DNA from: Amblyomma americanum
Lineage: Eukaryota > Arthropoda > Arachnida > Ixodida > Ixodidae
Direction: 5' to 3'
DNA: 64,000 bases
Assembly: GCF_052857255.1 (NCBI RefSeq)
Contig: NW_027526500.1
Coordinates: 434,001 to 498,000, forward strand
Shown here: piece after piece, positions 10,777 to 22,120 of the stretch
How the letters are laid out: each line of letters begins with the position of its first letter
Position numbering within the stretch: the first letter of the stretch is position 1
The notes under the pieces: model-generated
What the model was told of the DNA's origin: nothing
Seen by the model: the letters and a program-made list of their open reading frames with translations, nothing else
The model's database searches: none
Translations under genes and position numbers: made by a program

Positions 10777-13354
10777 TAGCTCGTTTCGGTCTAAAACAGC
10801 TTGTTTCGCTGTATTAAGCAAGAATACATGCCTTTAGCGCAGTTTTAAGAGAAAAAGTTTTGACGCGTATCAGAGGAACACTTGTAAAACGGATGTGTCC
10901 AGATTTAGCTCGTTTCGGTCTAAAACAGCTTGTTTCGTTGTATTAAGCACGAATACATGCTTTACGCGCAGTTATAGAAGAAAACGTTTTGACGCGTATC
11001 AGAGACAATTGTAAAACCGATGTGTTGTGATTTAGCTCGTTTCGGTCCAAAACAGCTTGTTTCGTTGTATTAAGCAAGAATACATGCTTTTCGCGCAGTT
11101 ATAAGAGAAAAAGTTGACGAGTATCACGTGGATACTTGTAAAACCGATGTGTTCAGATTTAGCTCGTTTCGGTCAAAAACAGCTTGTTTCGTTGTATTAA
11201 GCACGAATACATGCTTTTCGCGCAGTTAAAAGAGAAAAAGTTTTGACGAGTATCACGTGGAACACTTGTAATACCGATGTGTTGTGATTTAGCTCGTTTC
11301 GGTCTAAAACAGCTTGTTTCGCTGTACTAAGCAAGAATACATGCTTTTCGCGCAGTTATAAGAGAAAAAGTTTTGACGAGTATCACGTGGAACACTTGTA
11401 GTACCGATGTGTTGTGATTTAGCTCGTTTCGGTCTAAAACAACTTGATTCGCTGTATTAAGCAAGAATACATGCTTTTCGTGCAGTTATAAGAGAAAAAG
11501 TTTTGACGAGTATCACGTGGATACTTGTAAAACCGATGTGTTCAGATTTAGCTCGTTTCAGTCTAAAACAGCTTGTTTCGTTGTATTAAGCAAGAATACA
11601 TGCTTTTCGCGCAGTTATAAGAGAAAAAGTTTTGACGCGTATTAGAGAGACACTTGTAAAACCGATGTGTTGTGATTAGCTCGTTTCGGTCTAAAACAGC
11701 TTGTTTCGTTGTATTAAGCAAGAATACATGCTTTTCGCGCAGTTATAGGAGAAAAAGTTTTGACGAGTATCACGTGGATACTTGTAAAACCGATGTGTTC
11801 AGATTTAGCTCGTTTCGGTCAAAAACAGCTTGTTTCGTTGTATTAAGCACGAATACATGCTTTTCGCGCAGTTAAAAGAGAAAAACTTTTGACGAGTATC
11901 ACGTGGAACACTTGTAATACCGATGTGTTGTGATTTAGCTCGTTTCGGTCTAAAACAGCTTGTTTCGCTGTATTAAGCAAGAATACATGCTTTTCGCGCA
12001 GTTATAAAAGAAAAAGTTTTGACGCGTATCAGAGGAACACTTCTAAAACCGCTGTGTTGTGATTTAGCTCATTTCGGTCTAAAACAGCTTGTTTCGCTGT
12101 ATTAAGCAAGAATACATGCTTTTCGCGCAGTTATAAGAGAAAAAGTTTTGACGAGTATCACGTGGATACTTGTAAAACCGATGTGTTCAGATTTAGCTCG
12201 TTTCGGTCTAAAACAGCTTGTTTCGTTGTATTAAGCACGAATACATGCTTTTCGCGCAGTTATAAGAGAAAAAGTTTTGACGAGTATCACGTGGAACACT
12301 TGTAATACCGATGTGTTGTGATTTAGCTCGTTTCGGTCTAAAACAGCTTGATTCGCTGTATTAAGCAAGAATACGTGCTTTTCGCGCAGTTATAAAAGAA
12401 AAAGTTTTGACGCGTATCAGAGGAACACTTGTAAAACCGATGTGTTGTGATTTAGCTCATTTCGGTCTAAAACAGCTTGTTTCGTTGTATTAAGCAAGAA
12501 TACATGATTTTCGCGCAGTTATAAGAGAAAAAGTTTTGACGAGTATTACGTGGATACTTGTAAAACCGATGTGTTCAGATTTAGCTCGTTTCGGTCTAAA
12601 ACAGCTTGTTTCGTAGTATTAAGCAAGAATACATGCTTTTCGCGCAGTTATAAGAGAAAAAGTTTTGACGCGTATTAGAGAGACACTTGTAAAACCGATG
12701 TGTTGTGATTTAGCTCGTTTCGGTCTAAAACAGCTTGTTTCGTTGTATTAAGCAAGAATACATGCTTTTCGCGCAGTTATAAGAGAAAAAGTTTTGACGA
12801 GTATCACGTGGATACTTGTAAAACCGATGTGTTCAGATTTAGCTCGTTTCGGTCAAAAACAGCTTGTTTCGTCGTATTAAGCACGAATACATGCTTTTCG
12901 CGCAGTTAAAAGAGAAAAAGTTTTGACGAGTATCACGTGGAACACTTGTAATACCGATGTGTTGTGATTTAGCTCGTTTCGGTCTAAAACAGCTTGTTTC
13001 GCTGTATTAAGCAAGAATACATGCTTTTCGCGCAGTTATAAGAGAAAAAGTTTTGACGCGTATTAGAGGAACACTTGTAAAACCGATGTGTTGTGATTTA
13101 GCTCATTTCGGTCTAAAACAGCTTGTTTCGCTGTATTAAGCAAGAATACATGCTTTTCGCGCAGTTATAAGAGAAAAAGTTTTGACGCGTATCAGAGGAA
13201 CACTTGTAAAACCGATGTGTTGTGATTTAGCTCGTTTCGGTCTAAAACAGCTTGTTTCGCTGTATTAAGCAAGAATACATGCTTTTCGCGCAGTTATAAG
13301 AGAAAAAGCTTTGACGCGTATCAGAGACAATTGTAAAACCGATGTGTTGTGATT
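10777..13354 (+). repeat. HOR block B5, about 20 units
   Basis: It begins as a copy of 3260 onwards, then follows units 3-19 in the usual order. Unit 9 here lacks the 33 bp expansion. The block ends in a hybrid of unit 25 and unit 2 (13228-13354) rather than a normal end unit, so the next landmark unit is missing. Confidence 0.7.
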
Positions 13355-13483
13355 TAGCTCGTTTCGGTCCAAAACAGCTTGTTTCGCTGTATTAAGCAAT
13401 AATACATGCTTTTCGCGCAGTTATAAGAGAAAAAGTTTTGACGCGTATCAGAGGAACACTTGTAAAACGGATGTGTTCAGATT
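13228..13483 (+). repeat. Pair of hybrid units: 25/2 then 3/1
   Basis: The first unit (13228-13354) starts as unit 25 (AAAAAGCTTTGACGCG) and ends as unit 2 (AGAGACAATTG). The second (13355-13483) starts as unit 3 (GGTCCAAAACAGC), has a private GCAATAATAC, and ends as unit 1 (AAAACGGATGTGTTCAG). Normal units 2 and 3 then follow. The order implies a jump forward from 25 to 2 and a jump back from 3 to 1, two switches within about 250 bp. Confidence 0.65.
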
Positions 13484-16400
13484 TAGCTCGTTTCGGTCTA
13501 AAACAGCTTGTTTCGTTGTATTAAGCACGAATACATGATTTACGCGCAGTTATAGAAGAAAAAGTTTTGACGCGTATCAGAGACAATTGTAAAACCGATG
13601 TGTTGTGATTTAGCTCGTTTCGGTCCAAAACAGCTTGTTTCGTTGTATTAAGCAAGAATACATGCTTTTCGCGCAGTTATAAGAGAAAAAGTTGACGAGT
13701 ATCACGTGGATACTTGTAAAACCGATGTGTTCAGATTTAGCTCGTTTCGGTCAAAAACAGCTTGTTTCGTTGTATTAAGCACGAATACATGCTTTTCGCG
13801 CAGTTAAAAGAGAAAAAGTTTTGACGAGTATCACGTGGAACACTTGTAATACCGATGTGTTGTGATTTAGCTCGTTTCGGTCTAAAACAGCTTGTTTCGC
13901 TGTACTAAGCAAGAATACATGCTTTTCGCGCAGTTATAAGAGAAAAAGTTTTGACGAGTATCACGTGGAACACTTGTAGTACCGATGTGTTGTGATTTAG
14001 CTCGTTTCGGTCTAAAACAACTTGATTCGCTGTATTAAGCAAGAATACATGCTTTTCGCGCAGTTATAAGAGAAAAAGTTTTGACGAGTATCACGTGGAT
14101 ACTTGTAAAACCGATGTGTTCAGATTTAGCTCGTTTCAGTCTAAAACAGCTTGTTTCGTTGTATTAAGCAAGAATACATGCTTTTCGCGCAGTTATTAGA
14201 GAAAAAGTTTTGACGCGTATTAGAGAGACACTTGTAAAACCGATGTGTTGTGATTAGCTCGTTTCGGTCTAAAACAGCTTGTTTTGTTGTATTAAGCAAG
14301 AATACATGCTTTTCGCGCAGTTATAAGAGAAAAAGTTTTGACGAGTATCACGTGGATACTTGTAAAACCGATGTGTTCAGATTTAGCTCGTTTCGGTCAA
14401 AAACAGCTTGTTTCGTTGTATTAAGCACGAATACATGCTTTTCGCGCAGTTAAAAGAGAAAAAGTTTTGACGAGTATCACGTGGAACACTTGTAATACCG
14501 ATGTGTTGTGATTTAGCTCGTTTCGGTCTAAAACAGCTTGTTTCGCTGTATTAAGCAAGAATACATGCTTTTCGCGCAGTTATAAAAGAAAAAGTTTTGA
14601 CGCGTATCAGAGGAACACTTGTAAAACCGATGTGTTGTGATTTAGCTCATTTCGGTCTAAAACAACTTGTTTCGCTGTATTAAGCAAGAATACATGCTTT
14701 TCGCGCAGTTATAAGAAAAAGTTTTGACGAGTATCACGTGGATACTTGTAAAACCGATGTGTTCAGATTTAGCTCGTTTCGGTCTAAAACAGCTTGTTTC
14801 GTTGTATTAAGCAAGAATACATGCTTTTCGCGCAGTTATAAGAGAAAAAGTTTTGACGCGTATTAGAGAGACACTTGTAAAACCGATGTGTTGTGATTTA
14901 GCTCGTTTCGGTCTAAAACAGCTTGTTTCGTTGTATTAAGCAAGAATACATGCTTTTCGCGCAGTTATAAGAGAAAAAGTTTTGACGAGTATCACGTGGA
15001 TACTTGTAAAACCGATGTGTTCAGATTTAGCTCGTTTCGGTCAAAAACAGCTTGTTTCGTTGTATTAAGCACGAATACATGCTTTTCGCGCAGTTAAAAG
15101 AGAAAAAGTTTTGACGAGTATCACGTGGAACACTTGTAATACCGATGTGTTGTGATTTAGCTCGTTTCGGTCTAAAACAGCTTGTTTCGCTGTATTAAGC
15201 AAGAATACATGCTTTTCGCGCAGTTATAAGAGAAAAAGTTTTGACGAGTATCACGTGGAACACTTGTAGTACCGATGTGTTGTGATTTAGCTCGTTTCGG
15301 TTTAAAACAACTTGATTCGCTGTATTAAGCAAGAATACATGCTTTTCGCGCAGTTATAAAAGAAAAAGTTTTGACGCGTATCAGAGGAACACTTGTAAAA
15401 CCGATATGTTGTGATTTAGCTCATTTTGGTCTAAAACAGCTTGTTTCGTTGTATTAAGCACGAATACATGCTTTTCGCGCAGTTAAAAGAGAAAACGTTT
15501 TGACGAGTATCACGTGGAACACTTGTAATACCGATGTGTTGTGATTTAGCTCGTTTCGGTCTAAAACAGCTTGTTTCGCTGTATTAAGCAAGAATACATG
15601 CTTTTCGCGCAGTTATAAGAGAAAAAGTTTTGACGAGTATCACGTGGAACACTTGTAGTACCGATGTGTTGTGATTTAGCTCGTTTCGGTCTAAAACAAC
15701 TTGATTCGCTGTATTAAGCAAGAATACATGCTTTTCGCGCAGTTATAAGAGAAAAAGTTTTGACGAGTATCACGTGGATACTTGTAAAACCGATGTGTTC
15801 AGATTTAGCTCGTTTCGGTCTAAAACAGCTTGTTTCGTTGTATTAAGCAAGAATACATGCTTTTCGCGCAGTTATAAGAGAAAAAGTTTTGACGCGTATT
15901 AGAGAGACACTTGTAAAACCGATGTGTTGTGATTAGCTCGTTTCGGTCTAAAACAGCTTGTTTCGTTTGTATTAAGCAAGAATACATGCTTTTCGCGCAG
16001 TTATAAGAAAAAAAGTTTTGACGAGTATCACGTGGATACTTGTAAAACCGATGTGTTCAGATTTAGCTCGTTTCGGTCAAAAACAGCTTGTTTCGTTGTA
16101 TTAAGCAAGAATACATGCTTTTCGCGCAGTTATAAGAGAAAAAGTTTTGACGCGTATTAGAGAGACACTTGTAAAACCGATGTGTTGTGATTTAGCTCGT
16201 TTCGGTCTAAAACAGCTTGTTTCGTTGTATTAAGCAAGAATACATGCTTTTCGCGCAGTTATAAGAGAAAAAGTTTTGACGAGTATCACGTGGATACTTG
16301 TAAAACCGATGTGTTCAGATTTAGCTCGTTTCGGTCAAAAACAGCTTGTTTCGTCGTATTAAGCACGAATACATGCTTTTCGCGCAGTTAAAAGAGAAAA

Positions 16401-16581
16401 AGTTTTGACGAGTATCACGTGGAACACTTGTAATACCGATGTGTTGTGATTTAGCTCGTTTCGGTCTAAAACAGCTTGTTTCGCTGTATTAAGCAAGAAT
16501 ACATGCTTTTCGCGCAGTTATTAAGAGAAAAAGCTTTGACGCGGATCAGAGGAACACTTGTAAAACCGATGTGTTGTGATT
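13355..16581 (+). repeat. HOR block B6, about 25 units, variant order
   Basis: It starts with the 3/1 hybrid. The first about 2.1 kb matches 31825 onwards at an offset near 18,470, sharing ATGATTTACGCGC, GTTTAAAACAACTTG, CGATATGTTG and CTCATTTTGG variants. The later part re-enters units 4-8, with a one-base T insertion (GTTTCGTTTGTATT near 15,965), and ends with GTTATTAAGAG near 16,520 before the next landmark. Confidence 0.65.
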
Positions 16582-17481
16582 TAGCTCGTTTCGGTCTAAA
16601 ACAGCTTGTTTCGCTGTATTAAGCAAGAATACATGCCTTTAGCGCAGTTTTAAGAGAAAAAGTTTTGACGCGTATCAGAGGAACACTTGTAAAACGGATG
16701 TGTTCAGATTTAGCTCGTTTCGGTCTAAAACAGCTTGTTTCGTTGTATTAAGCACGAATACATGCTTTACGCGCAGTTATAGAAGAAAAAGTTTTGACGC
16801 GTATCAGAGACAATTGTAAAACCGATGTGTTGTGATTTAGCTCGTTTCGGTCCAAAACAGCTTGTTTCGTTGTATTAAGCAAGAATACATGCTTTTCGCG
16901 CAGTTATAAGAGAAAAAGTTGACGAGTATCACGTGGATACTTGTAAAACCGATGTGTTCAGATTTAGCTCGTTTCGGTCAAAAACAGCTTGTTTCGTCGT
17001 ATTAAGCACGAATACATGCTTTTCGCGCAGTTAAAAGAGAAAAAGTTTTGACGAGTATCACGTGGAACACTTGTAATACCGATGTGTTGTGATTTAGCTC
17101 GTTTCGGTCTAAAACAGCTTGTTTCGCTGTATTAAGCAAGAATACATGCTTTTCGCGCAGTTATAAGAGAAAAAGTTTTGACGCGTATTAGAGGAACACT
17201 TGTAAAACCGATGTGTTGTGATTTAGCTCATTTCGGTCTAAAACAGCTTGTTTCGCTGTATTAAGCAAGAATACATGCTTTTCGCGCAGTTATAAGAGAA
17301 AAAGTTTTGACGCGTATCAGAGGAACACTTGTAAAACCGATGTGTTGTGATTTAGCTCGTTTCGGTCTAAAACAGCTTGTTTCGCTGTATTAAGCTAGAA
17401 TACATGCTTTTCGCGCAGTTATAAGAGAAAAAGCTTTGACGCGGATCAGAGGAACACTTGTAAAACCGATGTGTTGCGATT
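16582..17481 (+). repeat. HOR block B7, 7-unit deletion form (shortest)
   Basis: Only units 1, 2, 3, a unit 17/22 type (GTCAAAAACAGC with CGTCGTATT), then units of type 23, 24 and 25 are present. Eighteen units of the 25-unit order are missing. The last unit starts with CTCATTTCGG-type neighbours and has AAAAAGCTTTGACGCGGATC, as in B1. Confidence 0.7.
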
Positions 17482-18898
17482 TAGCTCGTTTCGGTCTAAA
17501 ACAGCTTGTTTCGCTGTATTAAGCAAGAATACATGCCTTTAGCGCAGTTTTAAGAGAAAAAGTTTTGACGCGTATCAGAGGAACACTTGTAAAACGGATG
17601 TGTTCAGATTTAGCTCGTTTCGGTCTAAAACAGCTTGTTTCGTTGTATTAAGCACGAATACATGCTTTACGCGCAGTTATAGAAGAAAAAGTTTTGACGC
17701 GTATCAGAGACAATTGTAAAACCGATGTGTTGTGATTTAGCTCGTTTCGGTCCAAAACAGCTTGTTTCGTTGTATTAAGCAAGAATACATGCTTTTCGCG
17801 CAGTTATAAGAGAAAAAGTTGACGAGTATCACGTGGATACTTGTAAAACCGATGTGTTCAGATTTAGCTCGTTTCGGTCAAAAACAGCTTGTTTCGTTGT
17901 ATTAAGCACGAATACGTGCTTTTCGCGCAGTTAAAAGAGAAAAAGTTTTGACGAGTATCACGTGGAACACTTGTAATACCGATGTGTTTTGATTTAGCTC
18001 GTTTCGGTCTAAAACAGCTTGTTTCGCTGTACTAAGCAAGAATACATGCTTTTCGCGCAGTTATAAGAGAAAAAGTTTTGACGAGTATCACGTGGAACAC
18101 TTGTAGTACCGATGTGTTGTGATTTAGCTCGTTTCGGTCTAAAACAACTTGATTCGCTGTATTAAGCAAGAATACATGCTTTTCGTGCAGTTATAAGAGA
18201 AAAAGTTTTGACGAGTATCACGTGGATACTTGTAAAACCGATGTGTTCAGATTTAGCTCGTTTCAGTCTAAAACAGCTTGTTTCGTTGTATTAAGCAAGA
18301 ATACATGCTTTTCGCGCAGTTATAAGAGAAAAAGTTTTGACGCGTATTAGAGAGACACTTGTAAAACCGATGTGTTGTGATTAGCTCGTTTCGGTCTAAA
18401 ACAGGTTGTTTCGTTGTATTAAGCACGAATACATGCTTTTCGCGCAGTTATAAGAGAAAAAGTTTTGACGAGTATCACGTGGAACACTTGTAATACCGAT
18501 GTGTTGTGATTTAGCTCGTTTCGGTCTAAAACAACTTGATTCGCTGTATTAAGCAAGAATACATGCTTTTCGCGCAGTTATAAAAGAAAAAGTTTTGACG
18601 CGTATCAGAGGAACACTTGTAAAACCGATGTGTTGTGATTTAGCTCATTTCGGTCTAAAACAGCTTGTTTCGCTGTATTAAGCAAGAATACATGCTTTTC
18701 GCGCAGTTATAAGAGAAAAAGTTTTGACGCGTATCAGAGGAACACTTGTAAAACCGATGTGTTGTGATTTAGCTCGTTTCGGTCTAAAACAGCTTGTTTC
18801 GCTGTATTAAGCAAGAATACATGCTTTTCGCGCAGTTATAAGAGAAAAAGCTTTGACGCGGATCAGAGGAACACTTGTAAAACCGATGTGTTGCGATT
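17482..18898 (+). repeat. HOR block B8, 11-unit deletion form
   Basis: Units 1-7 are followed by a hybrid of 8 and 12 (18382-18511, private ACAGGTTGTTTCG), then unit 13, a 14/24-like unit and unit 25. It is the first copy of a 1,417 bp tandem duplication shared with B9: both carry AATACGTGC, GTGTTTTGAT, TGTTGCGATTT and ACAGGTTG. Confidence 0.75.
18382..18511 (+). repeat. Hybrid unit 8/12
   Basis: It starts with the unit 8 form GATTAGCTCG and ends as unit 12 (GCACGAATAC, TTATAAGAG, CACGTGGAACACTTGTAATACC). The private base change ACAGGTTG is repeated 1,417 bp further on at 19799-19928, which shows that the junction was copied together with its surroundings. Confidence 0.7.
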
Positions 18899-21800
18899 TA
18901 GCTCGTTTCGGTCTAAAACAGCTTGTTTCGCTGTATTAAGCAAGAATACATGCCTTTAGCGCAGTTTTAAGAGAAAAAGTTTTGACGCGTATCAGAGGAA
19001 CACTTGTAAAACGGATGTGTTCAGATTTAGCTCGTTTCGGTCTAAAACAGCTTGTTTCGTTGTATTAAGCACGAATACATGCTTTACGCGCAGTTATAGA
19101 AGAAAAAGTTTTGACGCGTATCAGAGACAATTGTAAAACCGATGTGTTGTGATTTAGCTCGTTTCGGTCCAAAACAACTTGTTTCGTTGTATTAAGCAAG
19201 AATACATGCTTTTCGCGCAGTTATAAGAGAAAAAGTTGACGAGTATCACGTGGATACTTGTAAAACCGATGTGTTCAGATTTAGCTCGTTTCGGTCAAAA
19301 ACAGCTTGTTTCGTTGTATTAAGCACGAATACGTGCTTTTCGCGCAGTTAAAAGAGAAAAAGTTTTGACGAGTATCACGTGGAACACTTGTAATACCGAT
19401 GTGTTTTGATTTAGCTCGTTTCGGTCTAAAACAGCTTGTTTCGCTGTACTAAGCAAGAATACATGCTTTTCGCGCAGTTATAAGAGAAAAAGTTTTGACG
19501 AGTATCACGTGGAACACTTGTAGTACCGATGTGTTGTGATTTAGCTCGTTTCGGTCTAAAACAACTTGATTCGCTGTATTAAGCAAGAATACATGCTTTT
19601 CGTGCAGTTATAAGAGAAAAAGTTTTGACGAGTATCACGTGGATACTTGTAAAACCGATGTGTTCAGATTTAGCTCGTTTCAGTCTAAAACAGCTTGTTT
19701 CGTTGTATTAAGCAAGAATACATGCTTTTCGCGCAGTTATAAGAGAAAAAGTTTTGACGCGTATTAGAGAGACACTTGTAAAACCGATGTGTTGTGATTA
19801 GCTCGTTTCGGTCTAAAACAGGTTGTTTCGTTGTATTAAGCACGAATACATGCTTTTCGCGCAGTTATAAGAGAAAAAGTTTTGACGAGTATCACGTGGA
19901 ACACTTGTAATACCGATGTGTTGTGATTTAGCTCGTTTCGGTCTAAAACAGCTTGATTCGCTGTATTAAGCAAGAATACATGCTTTTCGCGCAGTTATAA
20001 AAGAAAAAGTTTTGACGCGTATCAGAGGAACACTTGTAAAACCGATGTGTTGTGATTTAGCTCATTTCGGTCTAAAACAGCTTGTTTCGCTGTATTAAGC
20101 AAGAATACATGCTTTTCGCGCAGTTATAAGAGAAAAAGTTTTGACGAGTATCACGTGGATACTTGTAAAACCGATGTGTTCAGATTTAGCTCGTTTCGGT
20201 CTAAAACAGCTTGTTTCGTTGTATTAAGCAAGAATACATGCTTTTCGTGCAGTTATAAGAGAAAAAGTTTTGACGCGTATTAGACACTTGTAAAACCGAT
20301 GTGTTGTGATTTAGCTCGTTTCGGTCTAAAACAGCTTGTTTCGTTGTATTAAGCAAGAATACATGCTTTTCGCGCAGTTATAAGAGAAAAAGTTTTGACG
20401 AGTATCACGTGGAACACTTGTAGTACCGATGTGTTGTGATTTAGCTCGTTTCGGTCTAAAACAACTTGATTCGCTGTATTAAGCAAGAATACATGCTTTT
20501 CGCGCAGTTATAAAAGAAAAAGTTTTGACGCGTATTAGAGAGACACTTGTAAAACCGATGTGTTGTGATTACCTCGTTTCGGTCTAAAACAGCTTGTTTC
20601 GTTGTATTAAGCAAGAATACATGCTTTTCGCGCAGTTAAAAGAGAAAAAGTTTTGACGAGTATCACGTGGAACACTTGTAATACCGATGTGTTGTGATTT
20701 AGCTCGTTTCGGTCTAAAACAGCTTGTTTCGTTGTATTAAGCAAGAATACATGCTTTTCGCGCAGTTATAAAAGAAAAAGTTTTGACGCGTATCAGAGGA
20801 ACACTTGTAAAACCGCTGTGTTGTGATTTAGCTCATTTCGGTCTAAAACAGCTTGTTTCGCTGTATTAAGCAAGAATACATGCTTTTCGCGCAGTTATAA
20901 GAGAAAAAGTTTTGACGAGTATCACGTGGATACTTGTAAAACCGATGTGTTCAGATTTAGCTCGTTTCGGTCTAAAACAGCTTGTTTCGTTGTATTAAGC
21001 ACGAATACATGCTTTTCGCGCAGTTATAAGAGAAAAAGTTTTGACGAGTATCACGTGGAACACTTGTAATACCGATGTGTTGTGATTTAGCTCGTTTCGG
21101 TCTAAAACAGCTTGATTCGCTGTATTAAGCAAGAATACATGCTTTTCGCGCAGTTATAAAAGAAAAAGTTTTGACGCGTATCAGAGGAACACTTGTAAAA
21201 CCGATGTGTTGTGATTTAGCTCATTTCGGTCTAAAACAGCTTGTTTCGCTGTATTAAGCAAGAATACATGCTTTTCGCGCAGTTATAAGAGAAAAAGTTT
21301 TGACGAGTATCACGTGGATACTTGTAAAACCGATGTGTTCAGATTTAGCTCGTTTCGGTCTAAAACAGCTTGTTTCGTTGTATTAAGCAAGAATACATGC
21401 TTTTCGCGCAGTTATAAGAGAAAAAGTTTTGACGCGTATTAGAGAGACACTTGTAAAACCGATGTGTTGTGATTTAGCTCGTTTCGGTCTAAAACAGCTT
21501 GTTTCGTTGTATTAAGCAAGAATACATGCTTTTCGCGCAGTTATAAGAGAAAAAGTTTTGACGAGTATCACGTGGATACTTGTAAAACCGATGTGTTCAG
21601 ATTTAGCTCGTTTCGGTCAAAAACAGCTTGTTTCGTCGTATTAAGCACGAATACATGCTTTTCGCGCAGTTAAAAAAGAAAAAGTTTTGACGAGTATCAC
21701 GTGGAACACTTGTAATACCGATGTGTTGTGATTTAGCTCGTTTCGGTCTAAAACAGCTTGTTTCGCTGTATTAAGCAAGAATACATGCTTTTCGCGCAGT

Positions 21801-22120
21801 TATAAGAGAAAAAGTTTTGACGCGTATTAGAGGAACACTTGTAAAACCGATGTGTTGTGATTTAGCTCATTTCGGTCTAAAACAGCTTGTTTCGCTGTAT
21901 TAAGCAAGAATACATGCTTTTCGCGCAGTTATCAGAGAAAAAGTTTTGACACGTATCAGAGGAACACTTGTAAAACCGATGTGTTGTGATTTAGCTCGTT
22001 TCGGTCTAAAACAGCTTGTTTCGCTGTATTAAGCAAGAATACATGCTTTTCGCTCAGTTATAAGAGAAAAAGCTTTGACGCGTATCAGAGGAACACTTGT
22101 AAAACCGATGTGTTGTGATT
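18899..22120 (+). repeat. HOR block B9, 25 units of composite origin
   Basis: The first part copies B8 (units 1-7, the 8/12 hybrid, 13). Units 14-15 follow, with a 4 bp deletion in the linker near 20,280 (TATTAGACAC). Then come a TGTAGTACC unit, a 6-like unit, the GATTACCTCG 8/9 hybrid, and units 10 to the end as in B3. The total of 25 units equals B1, but the composition is different. Confidence 0.7.

Larger units (their letters stand above)
17200..20033 (+). repeat. Tandem duplication, period 1,417 bp
   Basis: Sequence from about 17,200 to 18,735 matches about 18,617 to 20,152 with few differences (for example GCTAGAAT at 17,394 against GCAAGAAT, and ACAACTTGATTCG near 18,530 against ACAGCTTGATTCG). 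The period equals 11 units less 2 bp. Shared private variants show a recent event. Confidence 0.75.
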
